Shown in pieces: positions 1 through 13,262 of a stretch of DNA of 64,000 nucleotides. Source of the DNA: Eutypella sp. D-1 (Eukaryota; Ascomycota; Sordariomycetes; Xylariales; Diatrypaceae). The notes beneath the pieces are model-generated. The model was not told where the DNA came from. It saw nothing but the letters and a program-made list of their open reading frames with translations, and ran no database searches. The stretch covers positions 1,488,001-1,552,000 of the forward strand of contig JAJTTP010000008.1 in assembly GCA_023313575.1 (NCBI GenBank), read 5' to 3'. The translations under genes and the position numbers were made by a program. Numbering within the stretch: position 1 is the stretch's first letter; the number at the start of each line of letters is the position of its first letter.

Positions 1-3000
1 GAAGTAGAGAAACGACAGGTTCTTCGGCGCCCCGACCGTGAAAGCGCTTACTATAGTATAGGGCACTGCCGATTACGAGGACGACTTAAGTTGCATACAA
101 TGCATTGTGCGTGTAGACATACAAGGTGATTCACCGTATTGCTGGATCCTAATGCGCGTAGTTGTGAGAATGTGTCAGCGTTGTCTCTGTCAGTGTCTCT
201 ATCATCCCAATTACGCCGTCGTTTGGTCACGCCGCCTCGCCGCAGGTACGGGTAGGTGAGGATTTGGAGGCTCGTGAAGATCGTCTGCTTTTGACCCGTT
301 GGAGAAGGGGCAGGGGGTGGGAGGGGGGCGGCGAGGTAGAGCTGACAAGCTATATCCGTACCTGCAGGGCGTGGAACCTAGCACAACGAGCTGTATGGTT
401 TAGGCAGGTAGGCGGCCTAGGCGGTCCAGACGAGACGGGGCAGCCTGGGGAGATCGCGTAGGCCAAGGGAGGCGACGTGACAGCGACTTTCCCAGTTGGG
501 TCGGCGTGGCCTTCCACCCCCTTCGCGGTGGCCGACGAGCCGTTTTTTTCCCCTTTCAAAAATGCGACGATCTGACTATGGCGGAGGGGCTTCCGCGTGG
601 GTGTCTGCAGTGGCGTCCGCCGCCACGCCTGCCGGCGGTTGGCTTCGTGTGACGTAGGCTGATGGTAGGGTAGGTAGGTGTCAAATACCTATGCAATACA
701 TCTATTTTACTAACTTCCGCGCCACGCATAGGTCGGTCAGATCAGGGACTTTGCCCTGCCCAGGTAAAATGTGCTGCGAGGCGTTCTACGCAAGTACGGG
801 CATACGCATCCGAATGGGTGTGTCAACAGAGGATGGAGTATGTGTGAGTGTAGCATGGCTCGGCCTACCCCAATACATAGAGTTAATCGGAGCATCGATG
901 AGGAACCGACGTGGTATGATATGTACAACACCAGAATAGAACAGTAGGGAGTTCAGGAGACATTCCCCAATCCCCTTGAAAAACAAAAAAACAAACAAAC
1001 AAGGGGTGCTTTTTTGGTCGGGGGGTTCATCGGTTGTCGGATCACAGCCACAATCGGACAATTTATACATGGTTAACGCCAGATCACACGCGGATACCTG
1101 CGATCGCTTGTCTAGCTGTTGATCATCAGAATAGGCAGGGGGGGTTCACGGGCCTGAAGGTGCGCAGCTGCCCAACCCCTGCCGTGGGACCCCTGAGAAT
1201 GGTAGAGCTGCAGAGTTCTGAGGGTGTAGCTTGCCTGAAACGTGTTGTAGGCGTCGTCGCATGTGTCGTGAGAGGGAAAAACGCGATGTCCAAAACAGAA
1301 CGACTGTTGGTTGACTGACACTTGGCCAGTCAACCAGTTCGCAGGGTATGTTAGGCCCCTCCCCGTCGCCGAGTCCCTTGTCGGCAACGGGTGGAGCAGT
1401 CAAGACCCCAAAAACCATGCGACTACGGACTTAAACCTGTCTTTATGTGGAAGAGAGCGGAAGAAAAAGTCGTAGTAGTCAAGAGGTTAGCTCGTCCCGC
1501 CAGGGACGGACTACCAGGACCGGAGCATAGTATAGCTTCGCAAGCTGCCGGCGGCTTAAAAAGCTCAAATACGAGGTTTTTTCAGCAATGCAATCGGGCC
1601 ATCATCGATGGGTTCGTTTACATACCCGGAGCCGAGACGCACAATTAGAAATTTATCCATGTTGCGGGCAGGGGGGGAAATCGAACTCCAAAAGAGATGG
1701 TGCCGGCGTCTCTCCCACGTAAGTGCTGTTTATTACTGTGTTGCTGCTGCTGCTGCTCACTCACTAACCAGCCAATACCTACCTACAGCGCATACCACGT
1801 ACTGCCGCCCCCTCCTCCCTATGCAGGAACACGTTGTATCGGCTATAACCAGTTCCCGTAACGAGGGGGAGGGCTCGCCTTGCATTTGCCCGGTTGTCTT
1901 ACTGACCGGCCAAGGCCCATCCAGTCCTTTGCATGCCCACTTGGAGTAAGAAGGGGGGGGGCCGCCGGGCACCAGTGGGAGAACGGGAGAATACCTTGGT
2001 TTACACAAGCCTGCAGGAACCACACATCTCTGATTTGTAGATGTGTGTCATTCATTGGATTGGCCTCGAAACACTAGTGATATGTGGGCAGCCCGGAGGG
2101 ATGATGATTATGATGATGCATGTGTAAACTGACAATAGACAAATGGAGTTCCAGCGGATAGTACCTACCTAAGTCCTCTAGATATCTATTGAATAAATAC
2201 GTGATGCCATCCATAGACGGCTTTAACAGCAACAAGTATGGAAAGGGGGCACTCCAGGGGGGAGAAGAGATAGGCAGATGGAAGATGGAAGAGGGCATAC
2301 ATACGAAGCATGAAGAATAAACCTTGGAAAGTACGCAGTATATATCAACTATCAAATTCTTTCCGTATATAAAAATAGCAATAACGGGGTAATACCTGGC
2401 ACGTATATTAAATGCATTAGGTACATATTAGGTAGAAAAACGGGAAGAAAAAAAGTTGCCTTAAAAGGCAGTCCTACCAGCCGGCGTCATACCTACTAGT
2501 TCCCCCCTGAGAGATAGTAGTAGTGCATGCAAATAAGCAAAAACGAACTGCTACTTTAGAAGAGTTTGGGGCATTCGATCTTATCGCTTATACTTATATG
2601 TATATACACCCTACTAAGGAGGTCATCAAGGGCAGACCATAACTACTTCTGATGATATTGCGGTGAAAGAGAGCGATATGACACTACTGTTGCTCTGCTG
2701 CTTTGCTGCTAACTAGAGGTGTTATATCGGCATGTACTTAGGTAGTATGTACTGACTATGAGTACAGTAATCCTTCCAAGGTTGGTGCCCAGCAGTACCT
2801 ACTAGGTTAGGTAGTGTAGTGTACATACCTAGCCTAGGTTGCCCAGGCTTGCCCAGGTGGTATCAGGGTGGGTCCCCCTTAAGCCTCTTTCCCCGCCATA
2901 AGGACCAAAAAGAGATCCTGAACGGCTATTTCAGTTAGGTAATGATTGTCCTTCCCAAACCTGGAATCAGCCAATTCACGACCTGTCGACTCCAATGAAC

Positions 3001-6000
3001 CCAAAAAGGGGGAGGAGAGGGTTTTATTGGCCAATCCGGCTTTCCAAAGTTAGTAGTGATCAATCTTACATAGATTGTAGTTGCAGATATGCCTGCCTGA
3101 CCTGGGACTGACTGACTTTCCATCTGGGCAACGATTGACCATAACTTTTTTAAGGTTGATATTGGAACTGATAGATACTCCTGTGGGAAGTAGAAGTATT
3201 TATATCAATACCAGGCAAGCGGTATTATACTTGGAAAGTCTTTGTTGACAACCGGTTTATACGTATCTGGGCATGTATAGAATGCGGTATTATACACTGC
3301 ATATAGAATAAGTAAAGTACATGAGTTGGGAAGTACCTAGGTAAGTAGGTAGCGACTTCCACTTCCACCACCACTACCACTACCTCGTGCATATGCATGC
3401 ATGCCGTGCCATGCCATAGGCTTCCATTTAGGTAACACAGGTATGTATGTATGTGGTAGGATCCTGGTCTTTAACGGGGTTAATATTTCTTTGATAGGTG
3501 CAGGCATTTCCACCCAGGCCACCCAGGCCCCATACCTACTCCAGGGCTAGGTACATAATAGTATAGATTTGGATACAATGGATTGGATCAGGATGAAGTA
3601 TATAACTATAACGACCGTACCTGGTTCTATTTACAGTATGTTCTACTCAGGTATGGGCAGTAGTTATTTGTTTAGTTGAAATGTCGCCGTAAACTGAACT
3701 AACCTAATGGAACCGACTAACAGGACTTGACAGAGAGGAAGACAAGTATGTAGGCGAGTAGGGTTAATTTTTTTCACATGTTCTCTGGTGTAAGTGAATC
3801 TGGTACGAGGTACTAGGCAGGTAATTATTTCTTAGCTAACAGCACCCTAGTAGGAGCAGTAGTGTTATCGGGCACTACGTACTGTGAATAGTTGACATGT
3901 ATGTACTTAACTTAACTGCTTGTAACAAACTGTACATACCATAATTCTGGGACCTACCCTACCTAACTAACCTACCTAAACTAAAGAACCTCTCCTCTCC
4001 CTGGGCCAGCTCCAGGGGGGAGGAGGGGGGGGAAGGCTCCTCTCTTTCGGACTCTTCACTCTCTCACACTTTCCTCTTCTTACTTCTTATCAACATTGGA
4101 ACTTTACCTTAGAATTAGCACGGAGTATTCTTCTTCTTGGGCATTTCATAGTCATTGATTGCATTTGTTCCTTATCCCTTTTTCCTCCATCCAATCATCC
4201 TTCTAACTTTAATACCTTTTTTTTTTCTTCCTGTTTTCTCATGAAAGCTGAATTCGAACTTGACAATCGAAGATAAAAGATAAAAGATAAAAAAAGATAC
4301 TCGGTTACATTCGGTCACTCGACTCAGTTCACTACCACTACCACCACCGCCACCACCAAAACTCCTCCACCCCTCTTTAACGTGGATTGTCTAAACATCC
4401 CCCCCCCCCCCCTCTCTCCCCTGGATCTAAGAAAAATAGCACGAAATTCATGAACGAACTGACCACTTTCTGGCCCTCACCGACATCCATTTTGTTGAGC
4501 CGGAACTCATCCAAGCAGACTTGTGCAAACAAACTTGTATAAAGAACTGCTTTTCTTTTCTACAATACCCACAGCAATCAATTTCCCGGTCCGCTTTCTT
4601 CAGGTACCAAGTCAGCAAGTAACAGAGCAGAGACACAAGGTGAGTAATATAATGAAAGTTTTGGGGGTGGGCGTACCTGAACAAACCCACCTGAACAACC
4701 CATAGACGGGGAAAGAGGGAAGAAGAGCTGCATTACATCGTATCCTACAATTGTATCCCATCGTACCTCACCGTATCCCACTGTATCTCACTGTATTTCA
4801 CTGTATCCCACTGCATCCCACTGTATCGAATCACATTACACACTCATACATAGGAGAGAGGCCAGAGGTCGGAGGTCGTAGAGGACCGCGTAGTAGTCGA
4901 TAGTGGAACGGAAGTCGCTGCTATTATTGATTGCTATTGGGAAGACGAACCGATACGCCAATACACCAAAGACAGGGCCACAAGACTACATATGATACTA
5001 CTTGACCAGAAAACCACAATACCACAATACCACAATACCCTCAATACCCCCCAAATACCCTACCTAATACCTCAATACCTACTACAAGACTGGACGAGAC
5101 GTCCCGCACGCCATACCAAGTGTCCCGTTCCCCCCTGCACACCATCTGCAGCATAACCATCTTCCTGCATGAAAAGAAAAGAAGGAAAGAAAAAAAAGGA
5201 AAAGACCAAAAAAAGAACCCTCGTGCAGCCAAAGGGGTGTAATAGACGAAAAGAAAAAAAAAAAGGCCTGGGGTGTCGGGAAAAAAATTGCCAATATCTA
5301 CACTATCATCTATTATCTACTATCCATTGTCTACTGTCTATTGCCTATTGTCATTCGTTCGGACGATCACTGACATTCTGCTCTCCCAAGTTTTACAATC
5401 CCCTTTACAAGGATACGGCCCTGGTATAATTCTGTTCGGGCGGCAAGATTTGATTATTCGCAACTCCCCCTTTCGTCCGATCAAAACCACTCTCGACTGC
5501 GTAACCAGCCGAAGTTTGCTCCCTGGGAGCTAAGATAGATCTCCGTCCTTGTTTCCGTCGGGTGAAGAGCTCGACATTTCATGAGCAATCCATGAGGCGT
5601 GACTAGACTTTTTTTTTGAGGTCACACAGGGAGGCTCGCGAGTGCCTATGACTTGCATTTAGTTCGTCGTTGTTCGTTGCTGAAGGACCTGGGATAGCTT
5701 GACGTGTGTGTGTCTCGGAGTAACGAGGCTCAAGTCACCGATCTCTGATTAGGACAAAGGAAAGTCAGACTCTGACACTTGACTCTGACACTTGACTCTG
5801 ACACCAGACTCTGGCACTTTCAGAGCGCACTGGGTGGCTCACCTGCCAATCCTAGTGATATTTTCTCGACAGAGCTAGGGCCATCTAGGAAATTGCTCAG
5901 GGAAAAACCTAACACTTGAACTGAACTCCTTCACACTCCACGACTTTCTCCCCTCTCACTTGCTTGATTCCGTCACCATTCAAGTTTTAGCGTGGCCTTT

Positions 6001-6056
6001 CCCCTTCGAGAGATAGAAAGAGCAGGAAAATAGCCCTTGGGCTAGCAGCAGATGAT
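1..6056. other. Long spacer without a recognisable gene
   Basis: No reading frame here resembles a known family, and none has the length, codon pattern or splice signals of a gene. What can be seen is non-coding texture: many CTACCTA/TAGGTAG-type motifs (around 2160, 2741, 2795-2850, 3331-3350, 3954-3980), a C14 run at 4399-4412, a pyrimidine-rich stretch around 4020-4400, and runs of related short words such as 'tatccca' around 4740-4830 and 'ctctgacact' near 5770-5815. The CT-rich part and the last 2 kb could hold the promoter and a long 5' leader of the DENN gene that begins at 6057. This is inference. Confidence 0.6.
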
Positions 6057-9000
6057 ATGGATAGCTCCTCAGCGCCGCTGGCCGACTATTTCTGGATCGC
6101 CGGTATCGAATCCATCTCCTACCAAGACTTCCCCCATCCTGCTACGAATACCGCAGTCGACACGGTGATATCCGAGGATGCTGAGCCCGAAGACGACGAT
6201 GAGGCCGCCAGTCCTGCCACACCTATGACCCCGGCGAAACCGACTGCCAGACATTCCCGGCAAAATTCTAATGGCTGGCTTTCGAGGGCGTCTTTGGTGA
6301 ATTCGATTCACACTTTGGAGGAGATGGATGGGAATACGCGAAGCAACAGGAGTAGCGCGACTATAAGACCTAACCTGATGTCGGACCCGTCCGATTCGCA
6401 AGGCACTTTTCTCCCCGACTTCGATTTCGACACCGCCCTCGTCAAATTTGCCGCGGAGAGGGAAAATTTTCTTGAGGACCTCAGCTTTTCCGCTGGCGCC
6501 AAGATTCAGTCACGGCCCCCGATGGTTAACCCGCGGGCGGAGAGGATAAAGGCAGAGGAGGCGCAGAGCGGTCGCTTAAGCCCGCTAAAGAGCATCAGGG
6601 GTAGCATTCGTGGCAGCATAAGGCGGAAGATCAGCTTTCGGGACATGAATAGTGCCCGGAAACAACCGTCGACGCCCAGACCTGGTACGTCCTCTACTCA
6701 TGATTTGAGAATGGGGCCCCCGGTTCTTCCCCCGGTGGAAGACTGTGGTCGCTCTATATGGAGATCTGTTTCTCGCGATGATAATACCGCTCTCCACACT
6801 GACTTGTACGAAATAGCCTCTGTTCGAACGGCGAAACGACTAAGCAATTACAACTCCGTCATTCCCCCACCGGAACCTCTCAATCTTGACCCAAACATGC
6901 ACCCACTGAAACGTCGTTTCGAACCCGAACTGCTTGACCGCTACCCGCCACGAAACGCCGATGAAGACCTCGCTAGGAGAGGGAGATTCCCCGATTACGT
7001 GCCGATGTTTGCCTTCCCCAACGACATTCAGATCGTCTCCTCAGACGATCGTCCGCGCTCCACGTGGCACGGCTTTACGATGACATCCGGTGATAATGCG
7101 AAGATTTATGGGCTCACGATCATCGTTTGGACGGCCGTACCGTCAGATATCGCAGAAGACATCGAGATGAGATGTGAGCAGTGGAGACAGAGAAATATGA
7201 CGGAAGAGGAGCGGGAGCTCGCAGGAAGCCTCGGGACGAGACTTGCCGCAGAGCGCGCACATTTGTCGCAGTTGCTGGCCGAGCTCCCTAACATCCCCTC
7301 CGACTCCGAGGAACGAGAGGAACTTGATGATGAGATTAGTGCTGTGGAAGAGAAGATCAGCCTGATGACGGAAATGCTTCGGCCTTTAAGACACGGCGCC
7401 GCCTCTAAGATCGATGGCTTGACCGTGGGTGAGAGCGGATTTTGGACACCGCGTGCATATGGGATCCTTGGGAGGGATCCAACACGAATGAGTTTCTGGA
7501 AGGACTGGCTTCGAGCCGTGGTGGTACCCATGACAGATGGGGGCGTCCTCCGCGTACCACCAAGCTCCCCGAGGATCGGACGCTGGCAGCCTCTGGAGCG
7601 CTACGTTGTCAATCTCTGCGCCGAGGCTCTCACGCCCCTGAGCTCCAAGACCCAGGTCGAGATTGGTGTGCGCGAACTGCGCATGTACGCGCGTAAGGAG
7701 GCCGACAACGAACTTCCGGGATCGCGCAGCACAGACCTCTATGCTCTATTCCGATCACTTTCTCTAGAGAACGTAGTCACGCTGTTCGAGTTCGCCATGT
7801 CCGAATCGCGCATCATCTTCCTTTCATCCCATACGTCTATGCTCCACCTGGCGTGCCATGCGATAGCTGGCCTTCTATATCCGTTAACTTGGGCTAGCAT
7901 CTTCATACCCGTGTTACCCGCGCGACTAATTTCCGCCCTCGATGCTCCGTGCCCCTACATTGTAGGTATTGAGCGAAGGTACGACAACATCCAGTTACCG
8001 GATGACGACTACGTCCTGGTCGACCTGGACAAAGACACGATCGATTCCACCGCGCAGCCCCACCGTCTTCCGAAGCAGCACCGGAGGAAATTGATGTCAT
8101 TATTACAGCTCGGCGCCCCTCACCACCTCAGATATGGAGTCACGACGGGGCCACCCCCTTATGCCATCGAATCGTTCCCCTATGACGCCTTCTCCGCCGA
8201 AAACGGGTCACTCTTCAATGAGAAACCACCGGCAAGCACCCTCGGAAAGTGGGTCGTGCAGAACTCATCCTCTTTTGGAGAGCCCGACCCTCCGGAGGCC
8301 ATGGTCACACCCGTCTTCAACGCCTTCACGCACTCCAAGCCTGGCACATCCGATCGTCCCGCGACCAGCAAGTCGAATAAGACCAGCCCCCAGTCGTCGG
8401 TCTCTCCGGTCTCCGTGAACTTCCCGCCGATGCCGGTGACGCCAGTCTCAAGGAGCGATTCTGGGTTCGCCCTGTCAGCAACGTTGCGAGAGAAGCGGTC
8501 CGGCCACTTCAAGGATAACAGCCAGAGTGGTAGGCGCAGCTCCTCGTTCACACACGCCCCCGCCCATAGGCCCAGCTTACCCTTCCTCAATGGACACCAA
8601 GCCAACCTGTCGATCTCCGCCATCTCAGTCGACTCGCAGTCATCGTACGGCGGGTACGCGCCGTCGACTTATGCGCAGTCTACCATCGCCGCCTCGACTG
8701 TTATGCCCAACATGCTGGTCCAGCCGGTCCAGAACACGGACACCGTAGTGTGGGTTGAAGGCCACTGCTTCAATTTTAGTCCTCGGGACACGACCTCGAT
8801 CTGCGTTCTTTGCGACGAGCGTGCCGAAGGTGATGGGTGTTATAAGTGTACCGGGTGCGGTATAGTATCCCACGGGCGTTGCCTGGGCTGCGTCTCGCTT
8901 GTCTGCCCCTCTGCGTTTAGCGCCGACAAGGTCCGCGCCGCATTCGTCCGATGCATGGCCAGCCTACTCTATACGTACCGGAAGCATCTAGGTCGACCTT

Positions 9001-9620
9001 CGAAGGAGCAGAAGAACAACGGGCAACTGTATGCATTTGACATGAACGGATTCATTAAGAGCCTGCCGCACGATCAACAGGACTACGCAGCGATGATGAG
9101 AGACACGCAAGGTAAATCCATCGTCCGACCCGAGTCGTAGATCTGGAGCTAACTGTCAGCAGTATTCAATGAGTTCATCCACCTCAGAGAGACGCAGCCA
9201 TCGACCAATCCGGAGATTCGCTTGTTCGACGAGATCCTCGTGGCCAAGAAGTCGCGAGGCAGGACCGCGGGTATCTCGTCCGGCCTTTCCCGGCTCTCCA
9301 CGATCCGGGCGTCGCACGGCGTGTCGAATTCCTTCCCGGGGGTACCGTCGTCCCGGTCTAGAGCCCCGACGTTCCTCACCAACACAACGGAGCATATCTG
9401 GCGGACGGCGTCGGTGCCCGTGCCGAGTGCGAAGTTCAACGGCGAGTACCGCGCGGTCACGACGAGGATCCCGGCGAAGCTGGACCCGACCCTGATGAAG
9501 GAGCCGCGCGCGATTCAGGGCGTGCCGCGGCCGGAACAGCGCAAGAGGGGCGTCATGCGGAAACAGGTGCCGAGCATGATGGGCTTCCCGACCCCGCCCT
9601 CCCCGGAAGCCCCCCGGTAA
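6057..9620 (+). CDS. DENN (AEX-3) domain protein with C1-type zinc finger
   Basis: Two exons, 6057-9111 and 9163-9620, give 1170 residues. The 51-bp intron has a GTAAAT donor, a CTAAC branch site at 9149-9153 and a CAG acceptor; joining restores the frame as MRDTQ-VFNEF. In order the protein shows a disordered Ser/Pro-rich N-terminus (about 1-310), a uDENN segment (about 313-360, starting near YVPMFAFP), a Glu-rich probable coiled coil (about 380-440), a cDENN core (about 571-640, with FEFAMSESRIIFLSSH), another disordered stretch, a Cys/His cluster of C1 type (about 902-950) and a dDENN-like tail crossing the intron. DENN proteins are guanine-nucleotide exchange factors for Rab GTPases in membrane traffic; which Rab is not visible. 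The combination with a C1 finger is, to my knowledge, usual for the long fungal members. The start is the first ATG of the frame. Confidence 0.92.
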
Positions 9621-9842
9621 TAATAATTAGCTAAGAGGGGGGGTGGGGGGGTAGGTGGCCTCCAGGCCTACACCCATATACACATACCACACTACACACT
9701 ACACACTACACACACACATAACACACCGGCACCTGCAGAAATTTTATATAACAGCAAAAAAGAAATTGTAAGAATAAGACGTATCCTTGATCCAAAAAAA
9801 GTTACTGGTTAAAAGAGGGGGCAGGCAGGGAGGGAGGTCTTA

Positions 9843-9868
9843 TCTCTCTCTCTCTCTCTCTCTCTCTC
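9843..9868. repeat. (CT)13 microsatellite
   Basis: There are thirteen uninterrupted TC units downstream of the DENN gene, in the non-coding spacer. Confidence 0.9.
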
Positions 9869-11054
9869 GTCCCAGGCCCGCGGAGAAGGGGGGGCTCGTT
9901 TTCGTGTACGATATGATCTGCATTACGGGGAGGGGCCGAGGGAGACGGGGGGGGGGGGGGGAGGACGGTTAGCGGTTTAGCGGCAGCGGCGGCGGCGGCG
10001 AAAGGGCTTGGGCGGGAGATGGGGGGCTCTCTCTTTTTTTTTAATTATCTATCTATCTAACTCTAGACTCGCGAGCTTTTTGGGTTGAGTTGAAGGGGGA
10101 TGTTCGGACCGGGCCGGGGCCGGAGTGGAAAAAGGGGGAGAGGAGAGGAGGAGAGAGGAGAGGAGAGGAAAGGGGGAGGCATTGTTTACATAATAAGTCT
10201 CGAGACATTTCCCATAATATCCCGCCTTACCCCGCCCTCTTTTTGGTTCTTGTCCCTCGTCTTCGTCTTGTCTTGTCTGATCTTGCAAGCCCTTGTTGAT
10301 CTTGGTTTTGGTTTTTTTATCCAACCCTCTCTCAAACGAAAGAGATAGATGGAGACGTCAGCTCAGGATTTTTATTGCCCGCTATCCTTTTATCGGCCCC
10401 GCCGGTCAGTACGGTACGACAAGGGGGAGACGGAGAGAAAGATGAAAGCAACAGGAGGGATGGGAGGAAACTGAGGTTTTCTTTTATCCATCCATCGTCG
10501 TCATCGTCACAGTCACGAAGGCTCGCCAAAAGGCAGAAGCCGTATCACATCACATATCCACATTACCGCATACCATATAACCTCATCACCACCACATACC
10601 TCATATATCGCGTATACTCGAAAGCGGAACGGCGTTTCGGGACTGGGGCTGCTAGCGAAGTTGGGGGAGGGGGGCGGCGCGGGGGGAAAGCCCCCTTTTA
10701 CTATTTAACTGCTTACTACTTAGTACTGTTACTACTCTACCATTAATCATTTTCTTGTTTTTTCTCTCTTTTTTGCGTTTGTTGGGTTTTTTCCCCGTTT
10801 GTCTAATGTATACCGTCTCTTTTGTTGTTTTATTTTTATTTTTTGTTTTTGTTTTTTGCGTCATCGCCATTGCCGTCGATGCTCTGCTCTGCTCTCTTGG
10901 CTCCTTTCTCATAACATCATATCCACATCCATATCCATATCCATATCATATCGCATCGCGCCGCGTTGAGTCCGTCTTTGTATTTTAATCTGTTTTTTAT
11001 TTTATGAAAAATCCTATCTGCCTTGGCTTAGTTGGGTAGTTTGGTGGTTGTTTT

Positions 11055-11095
11055 GTCTGTCTGTCTGTCTGCCTGTCTGTCTGTCTGTCTGTCTG
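11055..11095. repeat. TCTG tetranucleotide array
   Basis: About ten GTCT/TCTG units with one interrupted copy (GCCT) in the middle, in non-coding DNA. Confidence 0.9.
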
Positions 11096-11592
11096 GATTG
11101 TCTGTGTGTATGTAATGCTAAGAAACCGCCAAATCAATCCTGAATCGTAATGTTTTTTGTTTATCCTATATTTGTGTCTTGTTCTTCGCCCCCTTCCTTG
11201 ACTGGGGGACTCCGACCAGCTAGCTAGCTAGCCTAGCCTAGCCTACGCACAACTGTTTTCTTCTATGCTTTGTTTGCCCCCGCGGACCTTGGGGAATGTG
11301 TGTGTGTGTGTGTGCGTGGGCGTGTGAAGATAGGTGGGGGATCCATCCAATGTTGGATTTGAAGAGGGGAGAGGAGGAGAAGACGGCGGGGGGGAGGTGG
11401 GAAGAAAAGAAAAGAAAAAATAGGAGAGAAGGGGAGATTCTTCCAAGAAAAATCGAAGACGAGACGGGATGGAACCCTCCCACCCCCCTCGCCGCTGGAG
11501 AGTGAGTGAGTGCAGTGCAGTGCAGCAAGACAGAGACAGATAAGACAGGTGTAGGAGTTTTGCGTCTCATTCATTCTATCCCAGACTTTGGA

Positions 11593-11620
11593 GTCAGTCA
11601 GTCAGTCAGTCAGTCAGTCA
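11593..11620. repeat. (GTCA)7 microsatellite
   Basis: Seven perfect GTCA units followed by degenerate GTTAAGTC words, in non-coding DNA. Confidence 0.9.
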
Positions 11621-12538
11621 GTTAAGTCAAGTTAAGTCGTACTGCGTGTTGTATTTAATTCCTTTTTATTAGCAGCGTATGTAGGTTTTCTTAAACGTCC
11701 CTCTTATAATGAATCTATCGTCTACGTCTCTTTTCTTATTCTTTTTTTTTCTTCTCTTGCTTCCTGTTATGGGTACCCTGTATTGCATGTATGCTAGATC
11801 GATCTAGCAGGTAGGTAGGTATTAAGCACGTGGTTTAGGAGCGGAGCGGAGCGGACAAGGGGAGAGGAGGGGGAGTTGGGCTTATATATGACTTCCACTT
11901 GTCACACACATCACCCCCCGTGCTCGAAAACCTCGCATCACCGTTCAAGACGTCTGAAAGGGAAGACAAGAGGAGAGAAGCAAGCGATAATAGGCCATAG
12001 CCCAGCCGGTTGACTCGTTTCCTATTTGAATCTAGAGCTGGACTCTCTTTAGGACAAGAGAGATAGCTATGCAGCCAAGGGCCCTTTCTACCTGCTTATG
12101 TCCCTGGAGACCTGCCCCCCCTCCCCCCCTGACATCGGGATTCTCGAGTAGGAAACTGGTGGTTTTGGGGGTTTCTTCTTTCATCTGTTCCGCGCGCCGG
12201 CGGGGCCTGGTATTGACCTATCACCGACAGTCCTGTCCCCCGAAAGAAAAGCAAAGAAAAACGAGTGAACGCCGCGAAGATGCAGTTGGTAGTTAACAGC
12301 CCGATTAATTCTTCGTGTGTCCTCCCCCCCTTCCCCCCCTCCTGGTTTGGTTTTGTGATATTGTTCATTCGTAACTACGTGATATTCATGATGCAGCGGA
12401 CTCAACCCCTAAAGACGGGCGGGAGGCAGCCACGCTGATCCCTTCGTAATGTCTCTTGTCCAGCTAGAGAAATCGGGTTGGTAAACACCGTGAGCTGGAG
12501 ATAGCCCGTCTCTAGGAGTCGACCGACCGACCGGGCTT

Positions 12539-13262
12539 TCAAGCCCTCGCGGGACCGCCCCCCGAACCGCCGGGCCCGCCACCGCCGCCATCCCTGCGCT
12601 TCGGCCTCGGCTGCTTCTCGTAGGCGTTGGGACTCGGTCTCCTGGTCCTGCGAGTGGGTTTATCTGATCGTCTACTCCTACTGCTACTACTACCCGCTCC
12701 GGCTCCGGCTCCGTTCTCCCCATGATCGTGATCGTGGTCGTGGTCGTGGTTATGTCCCGGTTGTTGTTGTTGTTGCCGCCGTCGCCGCTGCGCCATCGCT
12801 CGTTCCCGGGGATCGTAGTCGCGCGCCGGATCGGAGTCGGGGTCGGAGTCGGAGTCGGATGATGAGGAGTCGGAGTCCGAGGACGATTCGTCTGAGGAGG
12901 ATTCCCCGACTGCGCGGGGCGCGTGGTATATGCAGCAGACTATTTTGGAGGGTTAGTCTCCACGATCACGGGTATGGGAAACCGGAAGGGGGAGGCGGAG
13001 GCGGAGGCGGAGGGGACGTACCTTTGGAGCTCTTCCGGCCCAAACCCTCGTTATCCACCACGTTTTCGGCCCACTGGACGCGGTGGCCGGCGGGGTTGGC
13101 GTGGGCGCCGCGTAGGCGCAGGATGGTGCTGGGTTGCGCCCCCTCCGTCTGTGTCTGCTGCTGCTGCGAGGGTTCCTGGACCTGGGTTTGGGTTTGCGAG
13201 CCCTGCTGCGGTTGTTGTTGTTGCGCTAGTTGGCCGGAGAAGCCGGTTTGTGAGCCCGACAT
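12539..13262 (-). CDS. ypi1: Type 1 protein phosphatase inhibitor Ypi1 (inhibitor-3 family)
   Basis: Exons 13262-13022 and 12939-12539 (82-bp intron, GTACGT donor) give 213 residues. The join reads [14 protein letters not shown], which restores the conserved core of the Ypi1/PPP1R11 family. Residues 61-64 (RVQW) are the RVxF-type PP1 docking motif, followed by [16 protein letters not shown] and the CCIYH motif. The N-terminus is Gln-rich; the tail holds an acidic run of Ser/Asp repeats, a His-Asp repeat (HDHDHDHDH) and a basic, Gly-rich end. Family knowledge: a small, disordered, heat-stable nuclear protein that binds and regulates PP1 (Glc7), essential in yeast. The second exon could not be recognised without splicing, so a model that reads through the intron would truncate the protein. 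The exact C-terminus in the Gly-rich tail is less certain. Confidence 0.9.

Larger units (their letters stand above)
9621..12538. other. Simple-repeat-rich spacer between convergent genes
   Basis: This holds the 3' flanks of the DENN gene (+) and Ypi1 (-). I see no credible gene. It is unusually rich in microsatellites: (CT)13 at 9843-9868, a G15 run at 9947-9961, GGAGA-rich DNA at 10136-10176, a TCTG array at 11055-11095, (TG)n at 11297-11314, GCTA/GCCTA repeats at 11218-11244 and seven copies of GTCA at 11593-11620. Confidence 0.65.

Noticed and set aside
1660..1720. tRNA-like T-arm word on the minus strand (GGAGTTCGATTTCC)
   Set aside because: No matching acceptor stem, D arm or anticodon arm could be built around it.
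9843..11620. CRISPR-like or satellite array
   Set aside because: These are simple microsatellites with units of 2-4 bp and no spacers; CRISPR arrays are not expected in a fungal nuclear genome.
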